Source: a virus. Taken from it: 42,248 nucleotides of DNA. Below, one piece after another: positions 14,338-21,063 of this stretch; position 1 is the first letter of the stretch; the number at the start of each line of letters is the position of its first letter. Both the position numbers and the translations under genes were made by a program. The DNA is taken from IMG/VR virus record IMGVR_UViG_3300042344_000601, positions 1 to 42,248 of that record. One strand, written 5' to 3'. Below the pieces are notes generated by a model. The model searched no databases. It had not been told where the DNA came from and saw only the letters and a program-made list of their open reading frames with translations.

Positions 14338-15377
14338 GCCGCTCCGCAGAGGCCTACGGCACGCGGCGCGGCGCGACGCGCGAGCGCTTCGAGCGCTGCA
14401 CCCCGGCGAGGCCGTGCCCGGTGTGCGGGCGCAAGAAGTTCTGCTCCGTCGGCGCGTACACGGTCGTGTGCACGCGCGAGGCGGAAGGGGCGCTGCACGC
14501 GGGCGAGAACGCCATCGGGACGTTCTACGTTCACGCGCTCGACGGCGCGGCCATCGCGGCGCGGGTGGCGCGCGGGCCCGTCGCGCATCACCAGACCAGC
14601 GCGCGCGCGCCCGCCGACGTACTCGACCGCGCGTACCGGGTGGCGCTCGCGGGGCTCTCGCTCACGGGCGACGACCGCGCGGGGCTCGTGGCGCGCGGGC
14701 TCGACGCGGGGGCCATCGTCGCCGCGCAGTATCGCTCGCTCCCTGAGCGGGGGCGGGCGGCGCTCGCGCGGGCCGTCACCGAGGCCGTGGGGGTCGACCT
14801 CGCACCGACGGTGCCCGGCGTCGTGTGGCGCGAGGGCGAGCGCGGGGGCTACTGGTCGTTCGCGGGGTGGCCGGGCCTCGTGATCCCCGTGCGCGACATC
14901 GACGGGCGCGTGGTGGCGCTCAAGGTCCGGCGCACGGGGGAGTGCGCGAGCTACGAGCGGTACACCTGGGTGTCGTCGACCTCGACGGCGGGACCGGGGC
15001 CGGGAGCTCCCGTGCACGTACCGGCGGCAGCGCTGGCGTTGCGGGGGCGCACGGGCGCGCAGCGCCTGGTGATCACCGAGGGCGAGCTCAAGGCCGACGT
15101 GGCGACGGCGCTCTCCGGCGTGCCCGTCGTCGGCGTGCCCGGTGTGGGGGCGTGGCCCGCGGCCGTCGAGGTGGCCCGCGTGTGGGGCGCGGCGCGCGTC
15201 GACGTGGCCTTCGACAACGACGCGCGGACGAACAAGGCCGTGGCCGACGCGCAAGAGAAGCTCGTGCGGGCGCTGCGCGCGTGCGGCTTCGAGGTGGGCC
15301 TGCCGCGGTGGCCCGAACGGTTCAAGGGCCTCGACGATTACCTGTTGGCTCGGTCGCGTGAATGGACGGTGGCGTGA
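14334..15377 (+). CDS. TOPRIM-type primase
   Basis: This 347-residue protein starts at ATG 14334 (ATGA overlap). A CHC2-like zinc motif is made by C28, C31, C37 and C46. A middle domain has FAGWPGLVIPVRDIDGRVVALKVRR, common in phage primases. TOPRIM follows with LVITEGELKAD (E249) and VDVAFDNDA (D294, D296). The C-terminus GLDDYLLAR matches the last TOPRIM helix region. It should make RNA primers for the phage replisome together with the next gene, a P-loop helicase whose ATG overlaps its stop. Confidence 0.8.
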   Translation: MSRSAEAYGTRRGATRERFERCTPARPCPVCGRKKFCSVGAYTVVCTREAEGALHAGENAIGTFYVHALDGAAIAARVARGPVAHHQTSARAPADVLDRAYRVALAGLSLTGDDRAGLVARGLDAGAIVAAQYRSLPERGRAALARAVTEAVGVDLAPTVPGVVWREGERGGYWSFAGWPGLVIPVRDIDGRVVALKVRRTGECASYERYTWVSSTSTAGPGPGAPVHVPAAALALRGRTGAQRLVITEGELKADVATALSGVPVVGVPGVGAWPAAVEVARVWGAARVDVAFDNDARTNKAVADAQEKLVRALRACGFEVGLPRWPERFKGLDDYLLARSREWTVA

Positions 15378-17692
15378 TGCTCGACGACGTGTTTTCGGAA
15401 ATGGGCGGGCTCACGGGCATCGAAGCCGAACGCGCGGCGGCGCTCGACGTGGCGGCGGCGCGGGCGGCGGCGGGCGACGTGTCGGCGCTCGACGGGCTCG
15501 TCGAGCGGGTGCGCGGCGACCAGCGCGCGGCGTTCGATTCGCTGGTGCTCCGCGCGGCCGTCGAGCAGCAGGACACGGAGCCGCTCGCGGCCGACGAGCT
15601 CGGGCGCGCGCTCCGGGGCGTCGAGGGGTTCCGGTTCTCGGCGTGGCGCGAGGCGGTGAAGATCGCGCGCCGCACCCTCAAGAAAGAGCGGGCCGACGCC
15701 GCGAAGGCTGAGGCCGAGAAGGCGGCGCATGGGCGCGCCGTGATGCGCGAGGCCGAGGCGACCGCGAAGGCGTCGGCGAGGGCGGCGGCGAGGCAGGGCG
15801 CGGCCGACGAGCTCGCAGAGCACTACGGCGTGATCGACGTCGATCAGGTGACGTACAGCAGCGAGCCGGGGCGCATGTGGATGGAGCACATGGTCGGCAG
15901 CGGGCGCGACGAGCGGAGCGTGACCGACACCCTGTGCGAGTTCTCGGCGCGCATCGTCGAGCTCGTGGTCGACATCGACGGGCCGGGCGAGAGGCCGCGG
16001 CCGGCGCTCTATGCCCTGTCGATCGTGTCGCGCGCGCGGGGCCTCGAGCGCGCATACCGCGTCGAGGTGACCGCCGAGGATTGGGGCGCCGCGCAGTGGC
16101 CGGAGAGGGTGATTCTGCGCCCGGGGCTGGGGCCGTACGGGCGGGCAACGCGCGAGCACGTGCGGCGCGCCATCGAGGCGCTGTCGCCCAACCCCCCGAC
16201 CCGCTACCGCTTTCGGTACGTCGGCTGGGCGCAGCACGAGGGGCGGGCGATCTACCTCCACGGGGGCGGCGCCATCGACGCCCAGGGCGACGTCGAGGGG
16301 CTCCGCGCAGAGCCTCCCGTCGAGCGCGTCAACCGCTTCGCGCTCCCGTCGCTCGTCGACTTCGACGCCGCGCGAGACGTCGGTGCGATCGTGCACCTCC
16401 TGTCGCACGAGCCCGCGCCCGCGGTCGTTCCGCTCGTGGGCCTCGCGCTCCGGGCGGCGCTGGGCGGGGCGCGCCACGCGGCGCACGTCACGGGGCGCTC
16501 GGGGCTCGGGAAGAGCGTGCTGCTCGGGTGCGTGGCGCAGCTCTTCGGGCCGTCGTTCTCGGCGCGGGAGCCGCTGCTCTCGTGGCGCGCGCGGGGCGTG
16601 ACGGTGCAGGGCTTCATGGAGGTGCTGGCCTGCTCGCGCGACGTGTTCGTGCAGGTGGACGATCTGCAGCGCAACCCCGAGAGCCAGGCGCGCGCCATCG
16701 CGGTGTTCCCGGCGCACTTCGAGGGGACGTCGCAGATCAAGGGCCGCGCGCGCGGCGGGTCGCTCACGCTGCGCGGGCCTCAGTCGGTGCTCGGGAGCTC
16801 CGGGGAGACGCTCCCCGACGAGCCCAGCGTGCGCAACCGCGTGCTCTTGCTCGACCTCGACGCGCGGCCTACGCCGCGGCTCGACGCGGGGAAGGACAGC
16901 GCGAAGGCGCGCGGCGACCGGGGCGAGCTCGCCCGCGGTATGGCGGCGTTCATCCGGTGGTGGGCGGCGCGGCACGACGACAACCGCAAGAAGCTCCCCG
17001 AGCTCGAGCGCGCGACGTCGGAGCGGTGGGGCCTCGGCGCCGAGGCGCGCGCCGCGGAGGTCGCTGGGGCCGCGGCCGTCGGGCTGGAGGCGTTCTTCGC
17101 GTTCCTGAAGGACACCAGCGCCGCGAGCGAGGCCGACGTGAAAACGATGCGCGAGCGGGCGAAGGTCGCGCTTCGGGCGGCGACCATCACGCACCTGGGG
17201 CACGTGGAGTCGGAGAGCAACTGGAGGCGGTTCCTCGAACTCACCGCGCAGGCCCTCACGTCGGGGCGCGCGCACGCGCTCCACGGGCGACGCTCCGGGC
17301 CGGTGTTCGCGTGCGGCGAGCCCGACGAGCCGAGCTCGTGGGGCTGGAGCCCGCGCACCTCGACCACGGCGACCGACGACGGGCCGCGCACCTCGCGCTC
17401 GTGGTCGCCGGGCGGGATGTGCGTGGCGTACACGCGCGACGACAAGCCGGGGCGCGTGCTGCTCGCGCCGGGCCCGGCGCTGCGCGTGGCGATCGACCTC
17501 GCCCGCACCGAGGGGCGCCCGCTGCACCTCGACGTCACGGCGCTCGCGCGCGAGCTCGTCGCCGAGGGCGTGTGCGGCGCGACGGCGAAGGGGCGCCCGG
17601 TGGGGCGCGTGAAGTGGAGCTGGGGCAGCACCGACGTCGAGGGCTTCGAGGTGCCAGCGGCGGCGCTGGGGCTCACGGGAGGCGGGTCGTGA
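15377..17692 (+). CDS. DUF927-like replicative helicase / ATPase
   Basis: This 771-residue protein starts at ATG 15377 (overlapping stop; GTG/ATG further upstream less likely). Residues 1-150 are helical and charged (KKERADAAKAEAEKA). The ATPase core has Walker A GRSGLGKS (373-380), Walker B VFVQVDD (D428, D429) and a downstream Arg motif VRNRVLLLDLD. The layout (GRSGLGKSVLLG...SW....GVTVQGFMEVLA) matches DUF927 phage helicases, which usually follow a primase. The C-terminus includes a Ser/Thr/Arg-rich linker and a small domain. It probably unwinds the phage origin. Confidence 0.75.
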   Translation: MLDDVFSEMGGLTGIEAERAAALDVAAARAAAGDVSALDGLVERVRGDQRAAFDSLVLRAAVEQQDTEPLAADELGRALRGVEGFRFSAWREAVKIARRTLKKERADAAKAEAEKAAHGRAVMREAEATAKASARAAARQGAADELAEHYGVIDVDQVTYSSEPGRMWMEHMVGSGRDERSVTDTLCEFSARIVELVVDIDGPGERPRPALYALSIVSRARGLERAYRVEVTAEDWGAAQWPERVILRPGLGPYGRATREHVRRAIEALSPNPPTRYRFRYVGWAQHEGRAIYLHGGGAIDAQGDVEGLRAEPPVERVNRFALPSLVDFDAARDVGAIVHLLSHEPAPAVVPLVGLALRAALGGARHAAHVTGRSGLGKSVLLGCVAQLFGPSFSAREPLLSWRARGVTVQGFMEVLACSRDVFVQVDDLQRNPESQARAIAVFPAHFEGTSQIKGRARGGSLTLRGPQSVLGSSGETLPDEPSVRNRVLLLDLDARPTPRLDAGKDSAKARGDRGELARGMAAFIRWWAARHDDNRKKLPELERATSERWGLGAEARAAEVAGAAAVGLEAFFAFLKDTSAASEADVKTMRERAKVALRAATITHLGHVESESNWRRFLELTAQALTSGRAHALHGRRSGPVFACGEPDEPSSWGWSPRTSTTATDDGPRTSRSWSPGGMCVAYTRDDKPGRVLLAPGPALRVAIDLARTEGRPLHLDVTALARELVAEGVCGATAKGRPVGRVKWSWGSTDVEGFEVPAAALGLTGGGS

Positions 17693-17913
17693 GCGAGCGC
17701 GAGCCGGTCACCATCTGCGCCGAGCTCGCGTTGGTGCCGTGGGGCGGGGCGTCTGGCGCCGTCTCGGCCGCGGCCTACGCGCAGTACCTGAGCCTCCAGG
17801 TCGACCGCGAGGCCGCCGACGAGGCTGGGATGCTCGACGATTGGGGCCGCGTGGTCGACTTCGACGGCGCGCGCTTCGAGGACTGGATTGACCTCGAGGT
17901 GCGTCATGGGTGA
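17689..17913 (+). CDS. Small hypothetical acidic protein
   Basis: This 74-residue protein starts at GTG 17689 (overlaps helicase stop). The sequence is acidic, with Asp/Glu clusters (DREAADEAGMLDDWGRVVDFDGARFEDWIDLE). No motif is recognised. It is coupled to the replicative helicase gene and overlaps the next gene by 8 bp. Confidence 0.5.
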   Translation: MSEREPVTICAELALVPWGGASGAVSAAAYAQYLSLQVDREAADEAGMLDDWGRVVDFDGARFEDWIDLEVRHG

Positions 17914-18109
17914 CCGGGCCCCCGTGGTGAGCGCCACCATGCACCGCGAGCTCAACCGCGCGCGGCTGGCCTACAACCGCGTGCGCAACGACGTGCAGTG
18001 GACTCGCGCGAACACGCCCGAGCGCGCCGCCGCGAGGGAACGCGTGCGCGTCGCCCGGGAGCGCATCGCCCGCGCGATGGCGGCGATCCTCGGGGTGCAC
18101 CGTGGGTGA
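17906..18109 (+). CDS. Small basic helical protein, last gene of the early operon
   Basis: This 67-residue protein starts at ATG 17906, inside the end of the previous gene. It is almost entirely helical with many arginines (ELNRARLAYNRVRNDVQW, ARERVRVARERIARAM). Nucleic-acid or protein contact through a coiled coil is plausible. It is the last gene before a non-coding, repeat-bearing region. Confidence 0.5.
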   Translation: MGDRAPVVSATMHRELNRARLAYNRVRNDVQWTRANTPERAAARERVRVARERIARAMAAILGVHRG

Positions 18110-18366
18110 GTCGCGCACGCTGGTCGCAATGACGCGCTTCATTCGGGTCGGGCCTCGTGTGACGCGGTGCGGCACGACCCGAATGAAAGCCGCGATTTAC
18201 CTCGCGTTTCGGTTCATTCGGGTCGGGTCGGGTCGGGTGTCGCGACCCGATGGTTTCCCTGTGGTTTCGCGGGGTTATGGTCATTCGGGTCGGGGGTCGT
18301 GGTTTTTCGCATACACGTATGTAGGGGGAGAAAATAAAAAATCTCGTGGTGGGGTGGAGGGGTGTC
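18110..18366. other. Non-coding region left of the recombinase with repeat cluster
   Basis: This 257-bp stretch has no convincing gene. It holds four copies of the 12-mer TCATTCGGGTCG (18139-18150, 18175-18186 inverted, 18214-18225, 18281-18292), a partial copy at 18243-18250, and a tandem GGTCG run (18221-18238). Beyond the last copy are a small palindrome CATAC-AC-GTATG (18309-18320) and an A-rich island (18326-18345) that stands out against the GC-rich background. Candidates are an attachment region, iteron-type origin or recombinase promoter. Confidence 0.6.
18139..18292. repeat. 12-mer repeat cluster, left of recombinase (four copies)
   Basis: The repeat unit TCATTCGGGTCG occurs at 18139-18150, 18214-18225 and 18281-18292 on the forward strand and at 18175-18186 on the reverse. 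Three of the four share one extra outer T. Matching copies lie at 20178-20314, on the other side of the recombinase gene. Confidence 0.8.
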
Positions 18367-18510
18367 ATGGGTGACACACCGAAGCTCCGTCTGGTGCGAC
18401 CCCTCACGGCGCGGGAGAGGGTGCCCCCGGAGATGCTTCCCTTCGTCGACGCCCTCGTGAGTCTCTTCGTCGCCCGCATCGAACGTCAGAAAACAGGAAC
18501 CGACCGATGA
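18367..18510 (+). CDS. 47-residue protein coupled to the recombinase
   Basis: The frame runs from ATG 18367 to a TGA overlapping the recombinase ATG (ATGA). The product (MGDTPKLRLVRPLTARERV..., ending ERQKTGTDR) has a basic N-terminus and an amphipathic helix (PFVDALVSLFVARIERQ). A GGGGTGGAGGGG stretch at 18350-18361 could serve as its ribosome-binding site. Its coupling to a serine recombinase makes a directionality factor or regulator possible, but it is very short and unproven. Confidence 0.5.
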   Translation: MGDTPKLRLVRPLTARERVPPEMLPFVDALVSLFVARIERQKTGTDR

Positions 18511-20129
18511 AAGCCGCCATCTACGCCCGACGGAGCACCACGGAGCACCAGGCCGCGAGCCTCGACGTGCAGGTCGAAGAGGCCCGGCGCTGGTGCGCTG
18601 CGCGGGGGTGGGAGGTGGTGGCGACCTACCTCGAAGACGGCGTGTCGAGGGCCGAGTTCGTCAACCGCCCGGCGCTGGGGAAGCTCCTCGCCGGTGCAGC
18701 CGATGGGCTGTTCGAAGCGCTGGTGATGCGCGATGACAGCCGCCTCGGCGGCGACATGTACCGCACCGGCATGGTGCTCCAAGACCTGCACGATGGAGGC
18801 GTCGCGGTCTGGTACTACGCCAGCTCGGAGCGGGTGTCGTTCGACGACCCGACGGCGAAGCTCATCAGCGCCGTGAAGCTCTACGCCTCGGAGACGGAGC
18901 GCCTGAAGATCACCGGCCGTGTGCGGGAGCACCTTGAGCACCGGGCCCGCAAGGGTCTCAACGTCGGGGGCCGCGTCTACGGCTACCGCAACGAGCGGGG
19001 ACCCGACGGGGTGCACTATGTCGTCGTTCCCGAAGAGGCCGCGGTGGTGTGCGAGATCTTCGAACGCCACGCCACTGGTCAAGGGATCAGGGGAATCGCC
19101 AAGGCACTGAACGCGCGAATGGTGCCCGGTCCGAGGCCGGGGCGCCCGTGGGCGCCGGGTGGAATCCACGCGATGCTCCGTCGGGAGCGCTACGCCGGGG
19201 TGCTCGAATGGGGGCGCGTCGGCGCTGAATACCGGGGCGGCACCCGACGCACCATCGAGCGCCCCGTCGCTGAGCGCATTCGCGTGGAACGGCCTGAGCT
19301 AGCTATCGTGTCGGCGGACCTGTGGCAGAGGGCCCAGGCCCGTGTGGTGGCCACGGCCGGCACACACACGAAGCGCTACGGCCGCGAGCCCGCGTACCTG
19401 CTCACGGGCCTTGGGCGCTGCGAGGCGTGCGGCGGGCCCATCCGGGCATCGACGGGCAAGAGCGGCAAGACGATGGTGCGCCTCTACGTCTGCGGGCGAC
19501 ACCACGACAGCGGGGCGGCGGCGTGCCCGGTGTCGACCCGTCGGCGCGTCGAGCTCGTCGACGCTGCGGTGCTCGAGCGGGTGCGTGCGATGCTCTCGCC
19601 CGTGGTCGTCGACGCGGTGCTCGAGGGGGTGCGGGCTCACATCGAGGCCGGCGACCCTGGCCCCGACGTCGAGCGCGCCCAGCTCGTGGCGTCGGTGCGG
19701 CGCCTGGTGGGCGAGAGCGCCCGCCTCGCCGACGCCTACGCCTCTCAGGGCGGAGAGGCGATCCTGTCGGCGCTGCAGGCCCGGGAGGCGTCGCTGTCTG
19801 CGGCCCGTGCCCGTCTGGCCGTGCTCGACGCTGCGGCACGCCCTGTGGCCCCCACGTGGGCCGACGTCGAAGCGCAACTGCGGGCCGAGGTGACGGACCT
19901 GCGTACGGCGCTGGCCGACGACACGGCGAGGGCGAGGGCGGCGCTCAAGACGCTGGCCGTCGGCGGCGAGCTTCTTTTCCGCTCGGTGGCCACGGGGCTT
20001 CGAAAAGCGAAAGGCACCGCCTGGGAGGTGAGGGGGTTCCTTTCCCTCCCAGGCAGTGCCCTTCTGTTCGCGACCCCAATGGGTGGCCAACAGAACGGAA
20101 GCGACTTCCCGCTCGTGGTGGCGGCGTAA
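18507..20129 (+). CDS. int: Large serine recombinase (phage integrase)
   Basis: This 540-residue protein has the resolvase catalytic domain at residues 1-150: YARRST with nucleophile S10, RDDSRLGGD (R75, R79), and the E-helix ASETERLKI. The recombinase domain (about 160-280) has GLNVGGRVYGY and IRGIAKALN. A zinc-ribbon domain has C305, C308, C329 and C340. A long Ala/Arg/Leu coiled coil spans about 375-475, as in phiC31- and Bxb1-type integrases. It should integrate the phage by joining attP and attB. Its last 50 codons overlap a large imperfect palindrome, and repeat clusters flank the gene. It lies between the replication and packaging modules rather than next to the repressor. Confidence 0.9.
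   Translation: MKAAIYARRSTTEHQAASLDVQVEEARRWCAARGWEVVATYLEDGVSRAEFVNRPALGKLLAGAADGLFEALVMRDDSRLGGDMYRTGMVLQDLHDGGVAVWYYASSERVSFDDPTAKLISAVKLYASETERLKITGRVREHLEHRARKGLNVGGRVYGYRNERGPDGVHYVVVPEEAAVVCEIFERHATGQGIRGIAKALNARMVPGPRPGRPWAPGGIHAMLRRERYAGVLEWGRVGAEYRGGTRRTIERPVAERIRVERPELAIVSADLWQRAQARVVATAGTHTKRYGREPAYLLTGLGRCEACGGPIRASTGKSGKTMVRLYVCGRHHDSGAAACPVSTRRRVELVDAAVLERVRAMLSPVVVDAVLEGVRAHIEAGDPGPDVERAQLVASVRRLVGESARLADAYASQGGEAILSALQAREASLSAARARLAVLDAAARPVAPTWADVEAQLRAEVTDLRTALADDTARARAALKTLAVGGELLFRSVATGLRKAKGTAWEVRGFLSLPGSALLFATPMGGQQNGSDFPLVVAA
19977..20100. repeat. Imperfect palindrome of about 124 bp in the recombinase 3' end
   Basis: The inner arms are 20011-20028 and 20045-20062 (16 of 18 paired, including a run of 10) with a 16-nt centre. 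The outer arms 19977-19993 and 20083-20100 (TTCCG..C..TGGCCAC type) also pair with few mismatches. The whole element lies in coding sequence for the last 50 residues of the recombinase. Confidence 0.65.
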
Positions 20130-20177
20130 ATCTTTTTTCTGCGCGCGTGAAGGGAAACACCGAGCAGCCCGACCCGA

Positions 20178-20314
20178 CGACCCGAATGAAGAAAACACCT
20201 TGAAAACAAGCTCATCATTAGGGTCGTGTCTCTCGACCCGAATCGACCCGAATAGAAGAGAGAGATAGAAGAAAGCCCGCGTTTTGCGGCTTTTCGCGAG
20301 AATCATTCGGGTCG
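20178..20314. repeat. 12-mer repeat cluster, right of recombinase
   Basis: Copies of the same unit as on the left lie at 20178-20189 (inverted) and 20303-20314 (forward). Between them are two adjacent 10-base copies CGACCCGAAT (20234-20243 and 20244-20253). They lie in a 245-bp non-coding stretch (20130-20374) that is A-rich for this genome and contains a purine tract (20254-20274). Confidence 0.8.
20272..20294. terminator. Candidate bidirectional terminator after the recombinase
   Basis: An 8-bp stem with one bulged C (AAAGCC-C-GC paired with GCGGCTTT) and a GTTTT loop has short A and T tracts on its two sides. It could stop transcription in either direction between the recombinase and the packaging operon. 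Confidence 0.4.
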
Positions 20315-20340
20315 CGACGGTTGGCGCGGTGCGGTTCTTG

Positions 20341-20380
20341 TGCCATGTGCCAGAGATTCGGCACAATGCGGCACATGGCA
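20341..20380. promoter_or_regulatory. Inverted repeat overlapping the start of the pre-terminase gene
   Basis: Perfect 11-bp arms TGCCATGTGCC (20341-20351) and GGCACATGGCA (20370-20380) are separated by 18 nt. A third half-site GGCACA (20360-20365) lies inside. The ATG at 20375 is within the right arm. It could be an operator for a late-gene regulator or an RNA hairpin hiding the start codon. Confidence 0.55.
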
Positions 20381-20596
20381 GAACCGAAGCCCTGCGGCCT
20401 CTGTGGTGGATCGAAGGTGTTCCGACGTGACCTGTGCCGGTGCTGCTACCGGAAGCTCGCGCAGTGCGGCATCGACCTCCCTCCCGCCGCAAAGCCCGGC
20501 CCCCCAACGTCGCTCGAGCGGGTGATCGCGCTGTGGATCGCGCGTAGCCCCCAGGTGCGCGCCGTCATGGCGGCGGCGCTGGAGGGCGCAGCGTGA
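20375..20596 (+). CDS. Small zinc-finger protein ahead of terminase
   Basis: This 73-residue protein starts from ATG 20375; in-frame ATGs at 20345 and 20366 would add up to 10 residues. It has CGLCGGSKVFRRDLCRCCYRKL, four or five cysteines typical of a small treble-clef or zinc ribbon, then a helical C-terminus. It opens the packaging and head operon and overlaps the small terminase start. A regulatory or HNH-accessory role is possible, but no HNH catalytic motif is visible. Confidence 0.6.
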   Translation: MAEPKPCGLCGGSKVFRRDLCRCCYRKLAQCGIDLPPAAKPGPPTSLERVIALWIARSPQVRAVMAAALEGAA

Positions 20597-21063
20597 CCCG
20601 ACGTGCGACGTCACCCGACGCGAAGCGACGTCGCCCCGTCGGTGGTGCGGCGGCGCGCGCCGAGGCCGCACGACTCATCGCCGAGGGGTTCACCGTCGCC
20701 GAGGTCGCGCGGCGCCTGGGACTCTCGCGGCAGACCGTGAGCGAGTGGAAGAACCACAGCGCCGCCGACATCGTCGCGGTGGCCGTCGAGAAGCGCGCCG
20801 AGAGCTACGCCGACGCCGTCGCCGCCGCGCGGTCGAAGCTGCGCGACGGCGCAGTGCGCGCCGCCGACGTGCTCTTGGCTCAACTCGACGACCCCGACCC
20901 CGCTGTGGCGTCGCTCGCGGCGCGCACCCTACTCGACCGCGTGGGGGTGCCGCGCGCGGAGGTGCTGGTGCAGGCGCCCGCCGCCGGCCCGGACCTGTCG
21001 AAGCTCACCGCCGACGAGCTCGCCGAGCTCGAGCGCATCCTCGAGAAGGCCGGGGCGCCGTGA
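20593..21063 (+). CDS. terS: Terminase small subunit
   Basis: This 156-residue protein starts at GTG 20593 (overlaps previous stop). An N-terminal helix-turn-helix (residues 18-55, GFTVAEVARRLGLSRQTVSEWK) recognises DNA. A helical middle (EKRAESYADAVAAARSKLRDGAVRAADVLL) should oligomerise, and the C-terminus has DLSKLTADELAELERIL, a common TerS tail. It directly precedes the large subunit, with a 4-bp overlap. It should bind the packaging site and hand DNA to TerL. Confidence 0.75.
   Translation: MTRRATSPDAKRRRPVGGAAARAEAARLIAEGFTVAEVARRLGLSRQTVSEWKNHSAADIVAVAVEKRAESYADAVAAARSKLRDGAVRAADVLLAQLDDPDPAVASLAARTLLDRVGVPRAEVLVQAPAAGPDLSKLTADELAELERILEKAGAP

Noticed and set aside
18184-18201. A partial match to the first codons of the recombinase (MKAAIY) upstream of it
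   Set aside because: About 16 of 18 bases match, then similarity stops. Could be a relic of duplication but is too short to claim.
18102-18374. A 90-residue frame in the repeat region left of the recombinase
   Set aside because: Its sequence is mostly translation of the 12-mer repeats (RFIRVG twice) and it overlaps the better-supported 47-residue frame start. No protein-like domain.
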